From DASRJG01 sp964647625 (GTDB lineage: Bacteria > Acidobacteriota > Polarisedimenticolia > Polarisedimenticolales > DASRJG01), in the NCBI GenBank assembly GCA_964647625.1, contig CAZYHZ010000003.1, positions 1-64,000 on the forward strand: a DNA stretch of 64,000 nt, in the 5' to 3' direction. The notes under the pieces were generated by a model. That model worked only from the letters and a program-made list of their open reading frames with translations, made no database searches and was not told the origin of the DNA. Position 1 is the stretch's first letter. Every line of letters starts with the position of its first letter. A program made the position numbers and the translations under genes. Shown one piece after another: positions 51,984 through 59,759 of the stretch.

Positions 51984-53491
51984 GAACGGCCTCCGAGCCT
52001 CACCGACGGCTCGGGGTCGAGCACGACGAAGTAATGGCTTCCGCCCGACGACGGCACGCTCTGTCCCCATTTGCCGCACGTGCCGATCGCGTCGAGGAGC
52101 AGCGGGCCGAACGCCTCCCGGATGGCGTGGAGCGCGCCGAACATCGATCCCGAGAAGATCGCGGGTTTGTGAAGCGCGACACCGTCCCGGGAGAGCACGT
52201 AGATGCACTTGCAATTGAAGACGAACTCGCCGATCGCCGGGTTGACCTGGCCGCCGCTGTATCCGGACAGGAACACGACCCGGGGATGCCGGTCGAGCAC
52301 GCCCGCTCCCGCGAGGAGGTCGCGGACCTCGTCCGGGCCGTAATCCTCGAACGCTCCGGGGGCGGGGAGCGGCGCATCGACCTCGATGCGGATGTTCGAC
52401 ATGCGCGGCAGCGGCGCGGAGCGGAACGACTCGGCGCGATCCGCGTTGGTCAGGCGCGTGCCGGCGTGAAGCTGGGACCACGGGTCGGTCAGCGCGTCGG
52501 CCAGGCGTCCGTGATCGACGATCGTCGCGCGCTCGCGCGCCTCGCCGGTCGCGGAGTAAGGCTGCCACGCATGGTCGCCGCGCTGCGGCTCGTCGATGAT
52601 CGACACGTGAGAGGCCCCGACCGGATCGCCGGCGCGGAACCGTCCGTCCTTCGCCAGAATCGACGATCGGAATCCGTCGGCTTCCGCCGCGTGCCCGAAG
52701 GCCTCGTGCGCCAGGCCCTTCGCGAGCGCGTAATCGATGACGAGCGGAAAGGACCCCGCCGGATGCGCCTGTGCTTCCGGCAGCGCGGAAGCCAGTCGAG
52801 CCGCGGTCGTCGCGCGCTTCAGGAACGTCTCCAAGACTCGCGCGTCGTCGATGAGCGAGGGCTTTGGGGCGGCGATCGAGGCGCCGACCGTGTGACGCGC
52901 GTCCCCAGCCGAGCTGGCCGACATCCGGAGGACGCACCGCGGCATCGCGAACAGCACGTCGGTGCCGTCGCTCCGCACGATGCGCCAGGCGTCGAGGTCG
53001 GTCTGATACGACAGCGATGCCTTGATGCCGGGGACCGAGGACTCGATCGTGCGCGCGAGATCCACGAGGCGGCGCCCCGCCGCCGCGAGGTCGACGGCGT
53101 CGAACGCGCCGACGCCGTCGGGCACCGCCCGCGCGCGGGTCGGGGTCAGCGGCGTGGCCACGCCTTTCGCGACGCCGAGCGATTCGGCTCCGGCGGCCGC
53201 ATCGATCGTGCGGCCGAGAAGCTCGATCGCGGGCGCATCCCCGAAATCGTCGCGGCTGCCGAGCGCCGTCCGTCCCTCTTCGGTGACGACCTGGATGCCG
53301 TGTCCCGACACCGTCGACGTGGCGGCATCCTCGACGCGCCCGGAGCGCAGGACGACGCTCGCGAGACGCCGGGCTTGAGCGCGCCAGATGAGATCGACGC
53401 CCCGCGCACGGGCGGAGCGGGACAGCTCCTCGGCAAGACCGGTCAGCCGGTCGAGGTCGGCGATCAGCGATCCGTTCGGCGGGTCGGGCAT
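51980..53491 (-). CDS. tldD: TldD-family zinc metallopeptidase
   Basis: A 503-aa catalytic subunit of a TldD/TldE-type protease. The zinc motif HEAFGHAAEAD (HExxxH) lies near residue 248, within LAKGLAHEAFGHAAEADGF. Other family features are the C-terminal FLSGYSGGQVNPAIGEFVFNCK and GTCGKWGQSVPSSGGSH. Alternate to microcin processing, family members cleave a range of unstructured peptides. The ATG at 53491 has no ribosome binding site, but TACAAT lies 8 nt ahead, so a leaderless message is likely. It sits 45 bp downstream of a ferredoxin gene on the same strand. Confidence 0.9.
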   Translation of the reverse strand: MPDPPNGSLIADLDRLTGLAEELSRSARARGVDLIWRAQARRLASVVLRSGRVEDAATSTVSGHGIQVVTEEGRTALGSRDDFGDAPAIELLGRTIDAAAGAESLGVAKGVATPLTPTRARAVPDGVGAFDAVDLAAAGRRLVDLARTIESSVPGIKASLSYQTDLDAWRIVRSDGTDVLFAMPRCVLRMSASSAGDARHTVGASIAAPKPSLIDDARVLETFLKRATTAARLASALPEAQAHPAGSFPLVIDYALAKGLAHEAFGHAAEADGFRSSILAKDGRFRAGDPVGASHVSIIDEPQRGDHAWQPYSATGEARERATIVDHGRLADALTDPWSQLHAGTRLTNADRAESFRSAPLPRMSNIRIEVDAPLPAPGAFEDYGPDEVRDLLAGAGVLDRHPRVVFLSGYSGGQVNPAIGEFVFNCKCIYVLSRDGVALHKPAIFSGSMFGALHAIREAFGPLLLDAIGTCGKWGQSVPSSGGSHYFVVLDPEPSVRLGGRS

Positions 53492-53499
53492 GACCCGCC

Positions 53500-53505
53500 A
53501 TTGTA
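53500..53505 (-). promoter_or_regulatory. Leaderless-type -10 element of tldD
   Basis: Reading the minus strand, TACAAT occupies 53505-53500 and is followed by 8 nt (GGCGGGTC) before the ATG at 53491. No Shine-Dalgarno sequence fits. It would give tldD-tldE a promoter of their own, separate from the ferredoxin gene. Confidence 0.45.
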
Positions 53506-53536
53506 GGGGATCACGACCGGCGTTCGGATGACGGCG

Positions 53537-53713
53537 TCAGTCGAGGTTGATCGCGGCGCTGATGCAGTTCTCGGCGCATTTCCAGCACGTCGTGCACGCC
53601 ATGGCGTTGATGATGACGGGCTGGCCGTTGCGCATCTCGATCACGTCTTCGGGGCAGATGATCGCGCACACGCCGGTCGCTTCGCACTGATCGGTATCGA
53701 TCGAGAGGGCCAT
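53537..53713 (-). CDS. Small ferredoxin, seven-Cys (probable 3Fe-4S + 4Fe-4S)
   Basis: A 58-aa ferredoxin found by reading the minus strand: MALSIDTDQCEATGVC begins it and ISAAINLD ends it. Cysteines are at 10, 16, 20, 40, 43, 46 and 50. The second half has the full CxxCxxCxxxC pattern (CTTCWKCAENC). The first half reads C-x5-C-x3-CP, because the usual second cysteine, position 13, is Thr. Loss of that residue is what turns a [4Fe-4S] site into [3Fe-4S] in seven-iron ferredoxins. AAAAGGAG lies 6 nt before the ATG. It is an electron carrier, but its partner enzyme is not nearby: tldD follows and a dNTPase-like gene diverges. Confidence 0.9.
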   Translation of the reverse strand: MALSIDTDQCEATGVCAIICPEDVIEMRNGQPVIINAMACTTCWKCAENCISAAINLD

Positions 53714-53777
53714 CCTCGGCTCCTTTTGCTGCTCGGAAGAACGTAAGGCCGCCGTGGAGTCGTTTCAAGCCGGGGTG

Positions 53778-53783
53778 TAGCAT
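53778..53783 (+). promoter_or_regulatory. Leaderless-type -10 element of the dNTPase-like gene
   Basis: TAGCAT is followed by 9 nt before the ATG at 53793. The sequence between (CCCGGCCCG) holds no Shine-Dalgarno motif. No clear -35 was found. Confidence 0.35.
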
Positions 53784-53792
53784 CCCGGCCCG

Positions 53793-55142
53793 ATGCCGGA
53801 ATCGATGCGACGGGCGTTCGAAAAGGCCGAAGACGAGCGCCTGGCGATCTTCGCCGCCCGCTCGATGGAAGCCAGGAGGCGGCATCCGCTCGAAGACGAA
53901 GGCCGGGTGTTCGATTACAGAACCGCATTCCAGCGCGATCGCGACCGGGTCGTCTATTCGCGCGCATTCCGCCGGCTCCGGCAGAAGGCGGTCATCGGCA
54001 TCCTGCCGGCGTACGAAGATCACCGGAGAAACCGCCTGACGCACACGCTCGAGGTCGCGCAGATCGCGCGCACGATCGGGCGTGCGCTTGCGCTCAACGA
54101 AGACCTGATCGAGGCGATCTCGCTGGCTCACGATCTCGGCCAGCCGCCCTTCGGTCCGGCCGGCGCGCGGGCCTTGGACGACCTGCTTTCGGGCCGTCGT
54201 GATGGACGGGGGGGGCCGGGTCACGCCGATCTCGGGGGCTTCGATCCCGCGCGACAGGGGCTTCGCGTCGTCGACTGGCTCGAAAAGCGATACGAGCATC
54301 CGGGGCTCAACCTGACCGACGCCACGCGCGAGGGCATCCTGAAGGCGGGAGGCGACGCGCACGGCTCGCTCGATGCGGACGGCGTTCGGGCCGGCGCTCC
54401 GCCGCTGTTCGAGACTCAAGTGGTCGCGCTGTCCGTGCGCCTTGCCGGCGCGCTTCGCGATCTCGACGATGCGCTCCAATCGGGCGCGATTGCGCTCGCG
54501 GAGGTCGAGCGGCTGCGCGCCGTCGCGGAGCTCAAGCGGAAGCTCGGCGCGCGCTACCCGCAAAAGGGCGGCCGGTTCACGAAAGTCAACGCGATCCACC
54601 GGGGCCTGACGCACCTGCTCGTCACGGGCACGATCCTCGGAGCGCGACAGAGCCTCGCAAGGTGGCAGGTCAAGCACGCGATCCGCACGCGGGACGAGTT
54701 TCTCGACGCCCGGGACACGGCCGTCACCGGACGCGAGATCGAGTGGACACGCTCCGCCGCGGGGCTTGTCGAAGAGCTCAACGGCTTCCTCGATCGGCGC
54801 GTTCGCGAAGGGGCCGACGCGGACCGCGCGGAGGCGCGCGGCCGCCGCGCGATCCTGGGTCTGTTCGCAGCGTACTTTGCGGATCCCGGGCTGCTCGAAG
54901 ACCACGTCCTGTTCCGGATGAAGGACGTGGCCGGCGTGCGATACTTGAGAGACCTGCCCCGTTCGGCACGGGAGCGGGAGGCCAGAGCGTACCGCGACGA
55001 CCCGCGCTTCACCCGGGTCCTGGCGGACCATCTGGCCGCGATGACCGACACGTACGCGCTGGCCGAGCACGCCCGGCTGTCCGAGATGGGAGCCGTGCCG
55101 ATCCCGAGCCTGGAGCAGCTTCGAAGGGAGGAAGCGCCTTGA
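53793..55142 (+). CDS. dGTPase-like HD-domain protein with altered active site
   Basis: A 449-aa protein of the deoxyguanosine triphosphohydrolase family, which cleaves dNTPs to nucleoside and triphosphate. The fold signature is clear: RNRLTHTLEVAQIARTIGRAL gives the first metal His, AHDLG gives the HD pair, and LRVVDWLEKRYEHPGLNLT follows. However, the stretch normally read HDLGHPPFGHxGE is HDLGQPPFGPAGA here. The positions equal to the catalytic His126 and Glu129 of E. coli Dgt are Pro and Ala. A following FxHNxQ-type segment is FDPARQ. Metal binding may survive but normal catalysis looks unlikely. It heads a run with rpiB, glyA and the helicase, and has TAGCAT 9 nt before its ATG. Confidence 0.85.
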   Translation: MPESMRRAFEKAEDERLAIFAARSMEARRRHPLEDEGRVFDYRTAFQRDRDRVVYSRAFRRLRQKAVIGILPAYEDHRRNRLTHTLEVAQIARTIGRALALNEDLIEAISLAHDLGQPPFGPAGARALDDLLSGRRDGRGGPGHADLGGFDPARQGLRVVDWLEKRYEHPGLNLTDATREGILKAGGDAHGSLDADGVRAGAPPLFETQVVALSVRLAGALRDLDDALQSGAIALAEVERLRAVAELKRKLGARYPQKGGRFTKVNAIHRGLTHLLVTGTILGARQSLARWQVKHAIRTRDEFLDARDTAVTGREIEWTRSAAGLVEELNGFLDRRVREGADADRAEARGRRAILGLFAAYFADPGLLEDHVLFRMKDVAGVRYLRDLPRSAREREARAYRDDPRFTRVLADHLAAMTDTYALAEHARLSEMGAVPIPSLEQLRREEAP

Positions 55143-55606
55143 AGATCTCGATCGGGGCCGATCACGCGGGCTACGAGGCGAAGGAGCATCTGCGACGCTG
55201 GCTCGGGGAGCGCGGCCACGACGCCGTCGATTTCGGAACGCACGGGACCGCATCCGTGGACTACCCCGACTTCGCGCAGCGCGTCGGGCGCTCGGTCGCG
55301 TCGGGCGAGACTTCTCTGGGGCTGTTGATCTGCGGGACCGGGATCGGAATGTCCATCAGTGCGAACAAGATTCCTGGGATCCGCGCCGCGCACTGCACGG
55401 ACGGATTCCAGTCGCGCCTCGCCCGGGAGCACAACGACGCGAACGTCCTCTGCATGGGCGCCCGCGTGACGGGGCTCGGAGCGATGGAAGCGATCCTCGA
55501 GTCGTTCGTGGAGCGCCGATTCGAAGGCGGGCGGCACGCGCCGCGCGTCGAGAAGATCCACAGGCTGGAATCCACCGGGGCGGGGTCCGGCCGCGCCGGT
55601 TGTTGA
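55139..55606 (+). CDS. rpiB: Ribose-5-phosphate isomerase B
   Basis: Interconverts ribose-5-phosphate and ribulose-5-phosphate; the RpiB/LacAB family also includes allose-phosphate isomerases. The 155-aa sequence starts LKISIGADHAGYEAKEHL and contains the active-site Cys in GLLICGTGIGMSISANK. It ends its core with AREHNDANVLCMGARV, all typical of the family. The TTG start at 55139 overlaps the upstream stop (TTGA) and has a strong GGGAGGAAG ribosome binding site 5-7 nt ahead. An rpiB-glyA pair is common in several bacterial phyla and may link pentose and one-carbon metabolism to nucleotide synthesis. Confidence 0.94.
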   Translation: MKISIGADHAGYEAKEHLRRWLGERGHDAVDFGTHGTASVDYPDFAQRVGRSVASGETSLGLLICGTGIGMSISANKIPGIRAAHCTDGFQSRLAREHNDANVLCMGARVTGLGAMEAILESFVERRFEGGRHAPRVEKIHRLESTGAGSGRAGC

Positions 55607-55625
55607 AGTTGCAAGAGGAGATTCG

Positions 55626-56897
55626 ATGAACCCGATATCCCGGTCGTTGTCCGAGGCCGATCCCGTCGTTGCCGAGGCGGTGGCCCACGAGACGCGGCGC
55701 CAGGCCGATGGGCTCGAGCTGATCGCGTCCGAGAATTTCGTGAGCGAGGCGGTGCTTCAAGCCGCGGGCTCGGTGTTCACGAACAAGTACGCCGAGGGGT
55801 ACCCCGGACGGCGGTATTACGGCGGGTGCGAGCACACCGACGTCGTCGAGCGCCTGGCGATCGAGCGCGCGAAGAAGCTGTTCGGCGCGGAGCACGTCAA
55901 CGTCCAGCCGCACTCGGGGAGCCAGGCCAATCAAGCCGTGTACTTCACGGTGCTCAACCCGGGCGACACGGTTGTCGGCATGGATCTGTCCCACGGGGGG
56001 CACCTCACGCACGGCCATCCGCTCAATCTCTCGGGGAAGCTGTTCAAGTTCGTGGCCTACGGAGTCCGCAAGGACGACGAGACGATCGACTACGACGCGC
56101 TCGACGCTCTCGTGGCCGAGCATCGCCCGAAGCTGATCGTCTGCGGCGCATCGGCCTACCCGCGGGTGATCGACTTCGCGAGGATCGCGTCGATCGGGAA
56201 GACCCATGGCGCCAAGGTCATGGCGGATATCGCGCACATCGCGGGCCTCGTGGCGACCGGACATCATCCGAGCCCCGTGCCCGACTGCGATTTCGTCACG
56301 ACGACGACGCACAAGACGCTGCGCGGTCCGCGCGCCGGTCTCGTCATGTGCAAGGCCGAGTACGCGAAGGACCTCGACCGCACCGTGTTCCCCGGGCTCC
56401 AGGGCGGCCCGCTCGTGCACATCGTCGCGGCGAAGGCGGTCGCGTTCGGTGAGGCGCTCCAGCCCTCGTTCAAGGATTACATCGACCAGGTCGTCCGGAA
56501 CGCGAAGCGGCTTTCGCGCAACATGCTCGCCCTCGGATACCGGCTGGCGTCCGGCGGCACCGACAATCACCTGTTCCTGATGGACGTCTTTTCGAAAGGG
56601 ATCACGGGGAAGGTCGCCGAGAAGGCCCTGGACGCCGCGCGGATCACCGTCAACAAGAACACCATCCCGTTCGATCCCAACCCGCCGATGGTCGCGAGCG
56701 GAATCCGGATCGGCACTCCGGCCGTCACCACGCGGGGGATGAAAGAGGCCGAGATGGACGAGATCGCGGGATTCATCGGCCGGGCGCTCGACGGCCGGGA
56801 GGATCCGGCCGCGCTCGAAGCCATCGCCGAGGACGTGACCAGGCTCGCACGTAGGTTCCCGCTGTACGCGTCCCGCCTCGCGCCTGCCCGGGCGTGA
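55626..56897 (+). CDS. glyA: Serine hydroxymethyltransferase
   Basis: PLP enzyme converting serine and tetrahydrofolate to glycine and methylene-THF. The 423-aa length and the motifs fit: ELIASENFVSEAV, NKYAEGYPGRRYYGGCEHTD, VNVQPHSGSQAN, and the PLP lysine in TTTTHKTLRGPRAG (Lys near 230). RIGTPAVTTRGM lies at the C-terminal end. The ATG at 55626 follows AAGAGGAG-like AGAGGAG at a good distance, 19 nt after rpiB. Its stop overlaps the helicase start. With folP and ahcY also in the window, it serves the one-carbon cycle, but these genes are not in one operon. Confidence 0.97.
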   Translation: MNPISRSLSEADPVVAEAVAHETRRQADGLELIASENFVSEAVLQAAGSVFTNKYAEGYPGRRYYGGCEHTDVVERLAIERAKKLFGAEHVNVQPHSGSQANQAVYFTVLNPGDTVVGMDLSHGGHLTHGHPLNLSGKLFKFVAYGVRKDDETIDYDALDALVAEHRPKLIVCGASAYPRVIDFARIASIGKTHGAKVMADIAHIAGLVATGHHPSPVPDCDFVTTTTHKTLRGPRAGLVMCKAEYAKDLDRTVFPGLQGGPLVHIVAAKAVAFGEALQPSFKDYIDQVVRNAKRLSRNMLALGYRLASGGTDNHLFLMDVFSKGITGKVAEKALDAARITVNKNTIPFDPNPPMVASGIRIGTPAVTTRGMKEAEMDEIAGFIGRALDGREDPAALEAIAEDVTRLARRFPLYASRLAPARA

Positions 56898-58816
56898 TGC
56901 AACCCTCCCGGTTCTTCGGACCGAACGGAGGGCTGTCGACCGCGCACGGCGCGTACGAGCACCGGCCCGGCCAGGAGGACATGGCCCGCGCCGTCGCCGG
57001 GACGCTCGATCGCGGTGGATCGTTGATGATCGAGGCCGGCACCGGCACCGGCAAGACGTTCGCGTACCTCGTTCCGATCCTCGAATCGGGCCGCCGCGTC
57101 GTCGTGTCGACGGGGACGCGCAATCTCCAGGACCAGATCTTTCGCAAGGACCTTCCGTTCCTGCGGGACGCGGCGGGGTTTTCGATCTCCGCGTGCCTGA
57201 TGAAGGGCCGCGACAACTATCTCTGCCGCTACCGTTTCGGCGAATTCGAGCCGGCGCCGCTCGTCGAAGTGCGCGAGGAGCGCCGCTTCATCCCGTTGAT
57301 CTCGCGCTGGAGCCGCACCACGGCAAGTGGCGATCGGGCGGAGATCGCCGAGCTGCCCGACGACCTCAGGCTCTGGCGCGACATCAACGCGCGCGCCGAG
57401 ACGTGCACCGGCGGTAAGTGCGTCGAATTCGAGAACTGCTGGCTCACCAAGATGAAGCGGACGGCGCAGCAGTCGCAGATCGTCGTCGTCAACCATCATC
57501 TCTTCTTCGCCGACCTCGCGGTTCGGAGCGCCTACGGCGCGGTCCTGCCCGACTACGACACCGTGATCTTCGACGAGGCCCACCTGCTCGAGGAGGTCGC
57601 GACCTTGTATTTCGGCCGGACCGTTTCGGCCCATCAACTCGAGGATCTCGCCCGGGACGTCGAGCGAGGCGCGGCCAAGCGCGGCGGGGCGGCCAAAGGG
57701 GGCGGCGGGGCGACCGAGCTGCGCGAGGCGGCGCGGAACCTCTTCGATCCGATCCGCGAAGCGCTCCGCCAGGCCGCCGGACGGCAGCGGTTCGTCCCGG
57801 CCACCTCCGGCGGGATCGAGCTCGACTCCGAGTGGGCTGGGCTCGCCGCCGCTCTCGACGAGGTCGCGAAGCCTTCGGGATCGGGAGCGGACGGGGAGGC
57901 CGTCGAGACGCGCGCCCACGACCTGAAGGACGCGCTCGGCGCGGTGCTGAAGCGCGACGCCTCGGGCTTCGTCTACGGCATGGAGTCCCGCGCGCGCGGC
58001 AACGTGGTCCTGTCCGCGGCCCCGATCGACGTCGGCCCGCTCCTTCAGGAGTCGCTCTTCTCGAAGCTGCATGCGTCCGTGCTGACGTCCGCGACGCTCT
58101 CGGTCGGAGGCTCGTTCGACTTTTTCCGCCGCCGGCTCGGCTTCGACGCGCTCGACTCGTTGATCGTCGACTCGCCGTTCGATCACGCGAAGCAGGCGGT
58201 TCTATACCTCCCCGGGAGGATGCCCGAGCCGCGCGAGCCGGAGTTCTTCTCGCGCGCGATGGCCGAGATCGACTCCCTGCTCGCCACGACCGGCGGCCGC
58301 GCGTTCCTGCTGTTCACCTCGCACGCCGCCCTCGCCCGCGCCGGCGAGCACCTGAAGCGCGCGGGGTCCTATCCGCTGTTCGTCCAGGGCGAGGGCAGCA
58401 AGGTCTCGCTGGTCGAGTCGTTCCGTTCGACACCCCGGGCGGTCCTTCTCGGGACCAGCTCGTTCTGGCACGGCGTCGACGTTCCCGGCGAAGCGCTCTC
58501 GCTCGTCGTGATCGACAAGCTGCCGTTCGACGTCCCGAGCGACCCCTTGGTCGCCGCGCGGATCGAGCGCATCCGCGAACACGGCGGCAATCCGTTCGCG
58601 GACTATCAGACTCCGATGGCCGTGCTCGAGCTGAAGCAGGGACTCGGACGGCTGCTCCGCAGCCGGAGCGATCGGGGGGTGCTCGCCGTCCTCGACCCAC
58701 GCATCCTCACGAAGAGCTACGGAAAGACCTTCCTGAAGTCGCTCCCGCCGTACCCCGTCGTTCGCACTCAGGCTGCCGTCGCGGAATTCTTCGGGGAATC
58801 TCAAACGACGGCTTGA
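56894..58816 (+). CDS. DinG/XPD-family ATP-dependent DNA helicase
   Basis: A 640-aa superfamily 2 helicase. Motif I is EAGTGTGKTFAYLVP, motif II is FDEAHLLEE, motif III-like TSATLSVGG and motif VI is QGLGRLLRSRSDRG. Four cysteines near 111, 170, 175 and 181 (NYLC, ETCTGGKC, ENC) are placed like the [4Fe-4S] ligands of XPD and DinG. Such enzymes unwind 5' to 3' at R-loops, damaged forks or quadruplexes. No exonuclease domain is attached, so it is closer to YoaA/DinG of gram-negatives than to firmicute DinG. The start is GTG 56894 (GTGA overlap with glyA) or the adjoining ATG 56897. Its stop codon overlaps the next promoter. Confidence 0.9.
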   Translation: MMQPSRFFGPNGGLSTAHGAYEHRPGQEDMARAVAGTLDRGGSLMIEAGTGTGKTFAYLVPILESGRRVVVSTGTRNLQDQIFRKDLPFLRDAAGFSISACLMKGRDNYLCRYRFGEFEPAPLVEVREERRFIPLISRWSRTTASGDRAEIAELPDDLRLWRDINARAETCTGGKCVEFENCWLTKMKRTAQQSQIVVVNHHLFFADLAVRSAYGAVLPDYDTVIFDEAHLLEEVATLYFGRTVSAHQLEDLARDVERGAAKRGGAAKGGGGATELREAARNLFDPIREALRQAAGRQRFVPATSGGIELDSEWAGLAAALDEVAKPSGSGADGEAVETRAHDLKDALGAVLKRDASGFVYGMESRARGNVVLSAAPIDVGPLLQESLFSKLHASVLTSATLSVGGSFDFFRRRLGFDALDSLIVDSPFDHAKQAVLYLPGRMPEPREPEFFSRAMAEIDSLLATTGGRAFLLFTSHAALARAGEHLKRAGSYPLFVQGEGSKVSLVESFRSTPRAVLLGTSSFWHGVDVPGEALSLVVIDKLPFDVPSDPLVAARIERIREHGGNPFADYQTPMAVLELKQGLGRLLRSRSDRGVLAVLDPRILTKSYGKTFLKSLPPYPVVRTQAAVAEFFGESQTTA

Positions 58817-58863
58817 CAGGCCTCCGGGTGCCTGTATATTGTCCTATGACATTGGGACAATAT
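58813..58863 (+). promoter_or_regulatory. Promoter with overlapping 28-bp operator for the GntR/ABC unit
   Basis: A perfect TTGACA (58813-58818), a 16-nt spacer and TATATT (58835-58840) form the best promoter in the window. ATATTGTCC (58836-58844) and GGACAATAT (58855-58863) are perfect 9-bp inverted repeats with a 10-nt spacer, covering the -10 element and the expected start near 58847. A dimeric repressor bound there would block transcription. The GntR protein encoded second in the unit is the obvious candidate, by inference. Confidence 0.7.
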
Positions 58864-58894
58864 CTGTCGGCGCACCGCCGAGACGGAGGATCCG

Positions 58895-59335
58895 ATGACC
58901 CCTTGGCTCCCATCGATTCTGCTTCTCGCCACGAGCGTGACAACGATTCCGGGTTCGATCGCCGGGACTGCGAATGCCTATGTCCCGACCGACGCCGAGC
59001 GCGCACGGTGGACCATGAGCGACATGAAGAGCATGGCGACCGCCATCGAGGCTTACGCGACCGACCGCCACGCGTACCCCGATGCCGCAAACGTCCAAGC
59101 GCTGGTTTCCCTCATTCAACCCACGTACATGAGAAAGGCCCACGGAACCGATGCCTGGGGCCGCGATTTCGTGTACGTGCGCGGAGGCGACGGGAAGTCC
59201 TACCGCCTCGTCAGCGCAGGTTCCGATGGAAAGACCGACCCCGGGAGCTGGGGTGCCACCGGGCCGCTGTCGAGCTTCGACGATGACGCCGTCCTCGATA
59301 CGGGCGCCATGACGCGCCCGTGGCCGTTCCGCTGA
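58895..59335 (+). CDS. Exported protein resembling the head domain of major pseudopilin GspG
   Basis: A 146-aa protein. After an ordinary signal peptide (PWLPSILLLATSVTTIPGSIAGTA) comes a sequence like the soluble part of type II secretion pseudopilin GspG. It reads MSDMKSMATAIEAYATDRHAYPD, then YMRKAHGTDAWGRDFVYV, then YRLVSAGSDGKTDPGSW; DxWGxxxxY and SxGxDGK are the family's core. The prepilin peptidase site and hydrophobic N-terminal helix of true pilins are missing, so it cannot join a pilus in the usual way. The ATG at 58895 has GGAGG 5 nt ahead. It is the first gene after the palindrome-bearing promoter, followed by gntR after 16 nt. Its role is unknown. Confidence 0.72.
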   Translation: MTPWLPSILLLATSVTTIPGSIAGTANAYVPTDAERARWTMSDMKSMATAIEAYATDRHAYPDAANVQALVSLIQPTYMRKAHGTDAWGRDFVYVRGGDGKSYRLVSAGSDGKTDPGSWGATGPLSSFDDDAVLDTGAMTRPWPFR

Positions 59336-59351
59336 CCGGAGACAGACGCCC

Positions 59352-59759
59352 GTGATCCTGGACCTCGACCCCCAGAGCCCGATTCCCCTCTACCTGCAGA
59401 TCGTCGAGCAGGTGCGGCGCATGCTGGCTCTCGGCGCGCTGCAGCCGGGGGATCGGTTCCTCACGGTCCGGGAGCTCGGCCTCAAGGCCCGCGTCAATCG
59501 AAACACCGCGGCGCGGGCGGTTTCGGAGCTCGAGCGATGCGGCTTGGTCCGCACGCGAGTCGGGCAGGGGACGTTCATCGCCAACGGCGCCTCGGGCGTG
59601 TCCGCCGCACAGCGGGACGCGCTGCTCGATGCGGCGATCGAAAAGCTCCTCGTCGAATCGCACACCTTGGGCGTCCCCCCCGAGGAGCTGGGATGGCGGA
59701 TCCAGCGCAAGCTCGAGCAGTTCTCGCGCGCGCGGCGTGACAGCCGACTGGAGGAGTGA
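59352..59759 (+). CDS. GntR-family regulator, YtrA type
   Basis: A 135-aa regulator with the short C-terminus typical of the YtrA subfamily. The N-terminal winged helix is clear: PIPLYLQIVEQVRRMLALGAL, then LQPGDRFLTVRELGLKARVNRNTAARAVSELERCGLV, then RVGQGTFIA. The remaining 60 residues should form the two-helix dimerisation region. YtrA-type regulators are normally encoded with the ABC exporter that they repress, as here. The GTG start at 59352 lies 16 nt after the preceding gene, and the stop overlaps the ATPase start (TGATG). The inverted repeat at 58836-58863 is its likely binding site. Confidence 0.9.
   Translation: MILDLDPQSPIPLYLQIVEQVRRMLALGALQPGDRFLTVRELGLKARVNRNTAARAVSELERCGLVRTRVGQGTFIANGASGVSAAQRDALLDAAIEKLLVESHTLGVPPEELGWRIQRKLEQFSRARRDSRLEE

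Noticed and set aside
50676..53501. One uninterrupted minus-strand frame spanning both tldE and tldD, suggesting a fused protein.
   Set aside because: Upstream of 51983 this frame has no TldD similarity; TldD is encoded in a different frame (51980-53491) with its own stop. They are two genes overlapping by 4 nt.
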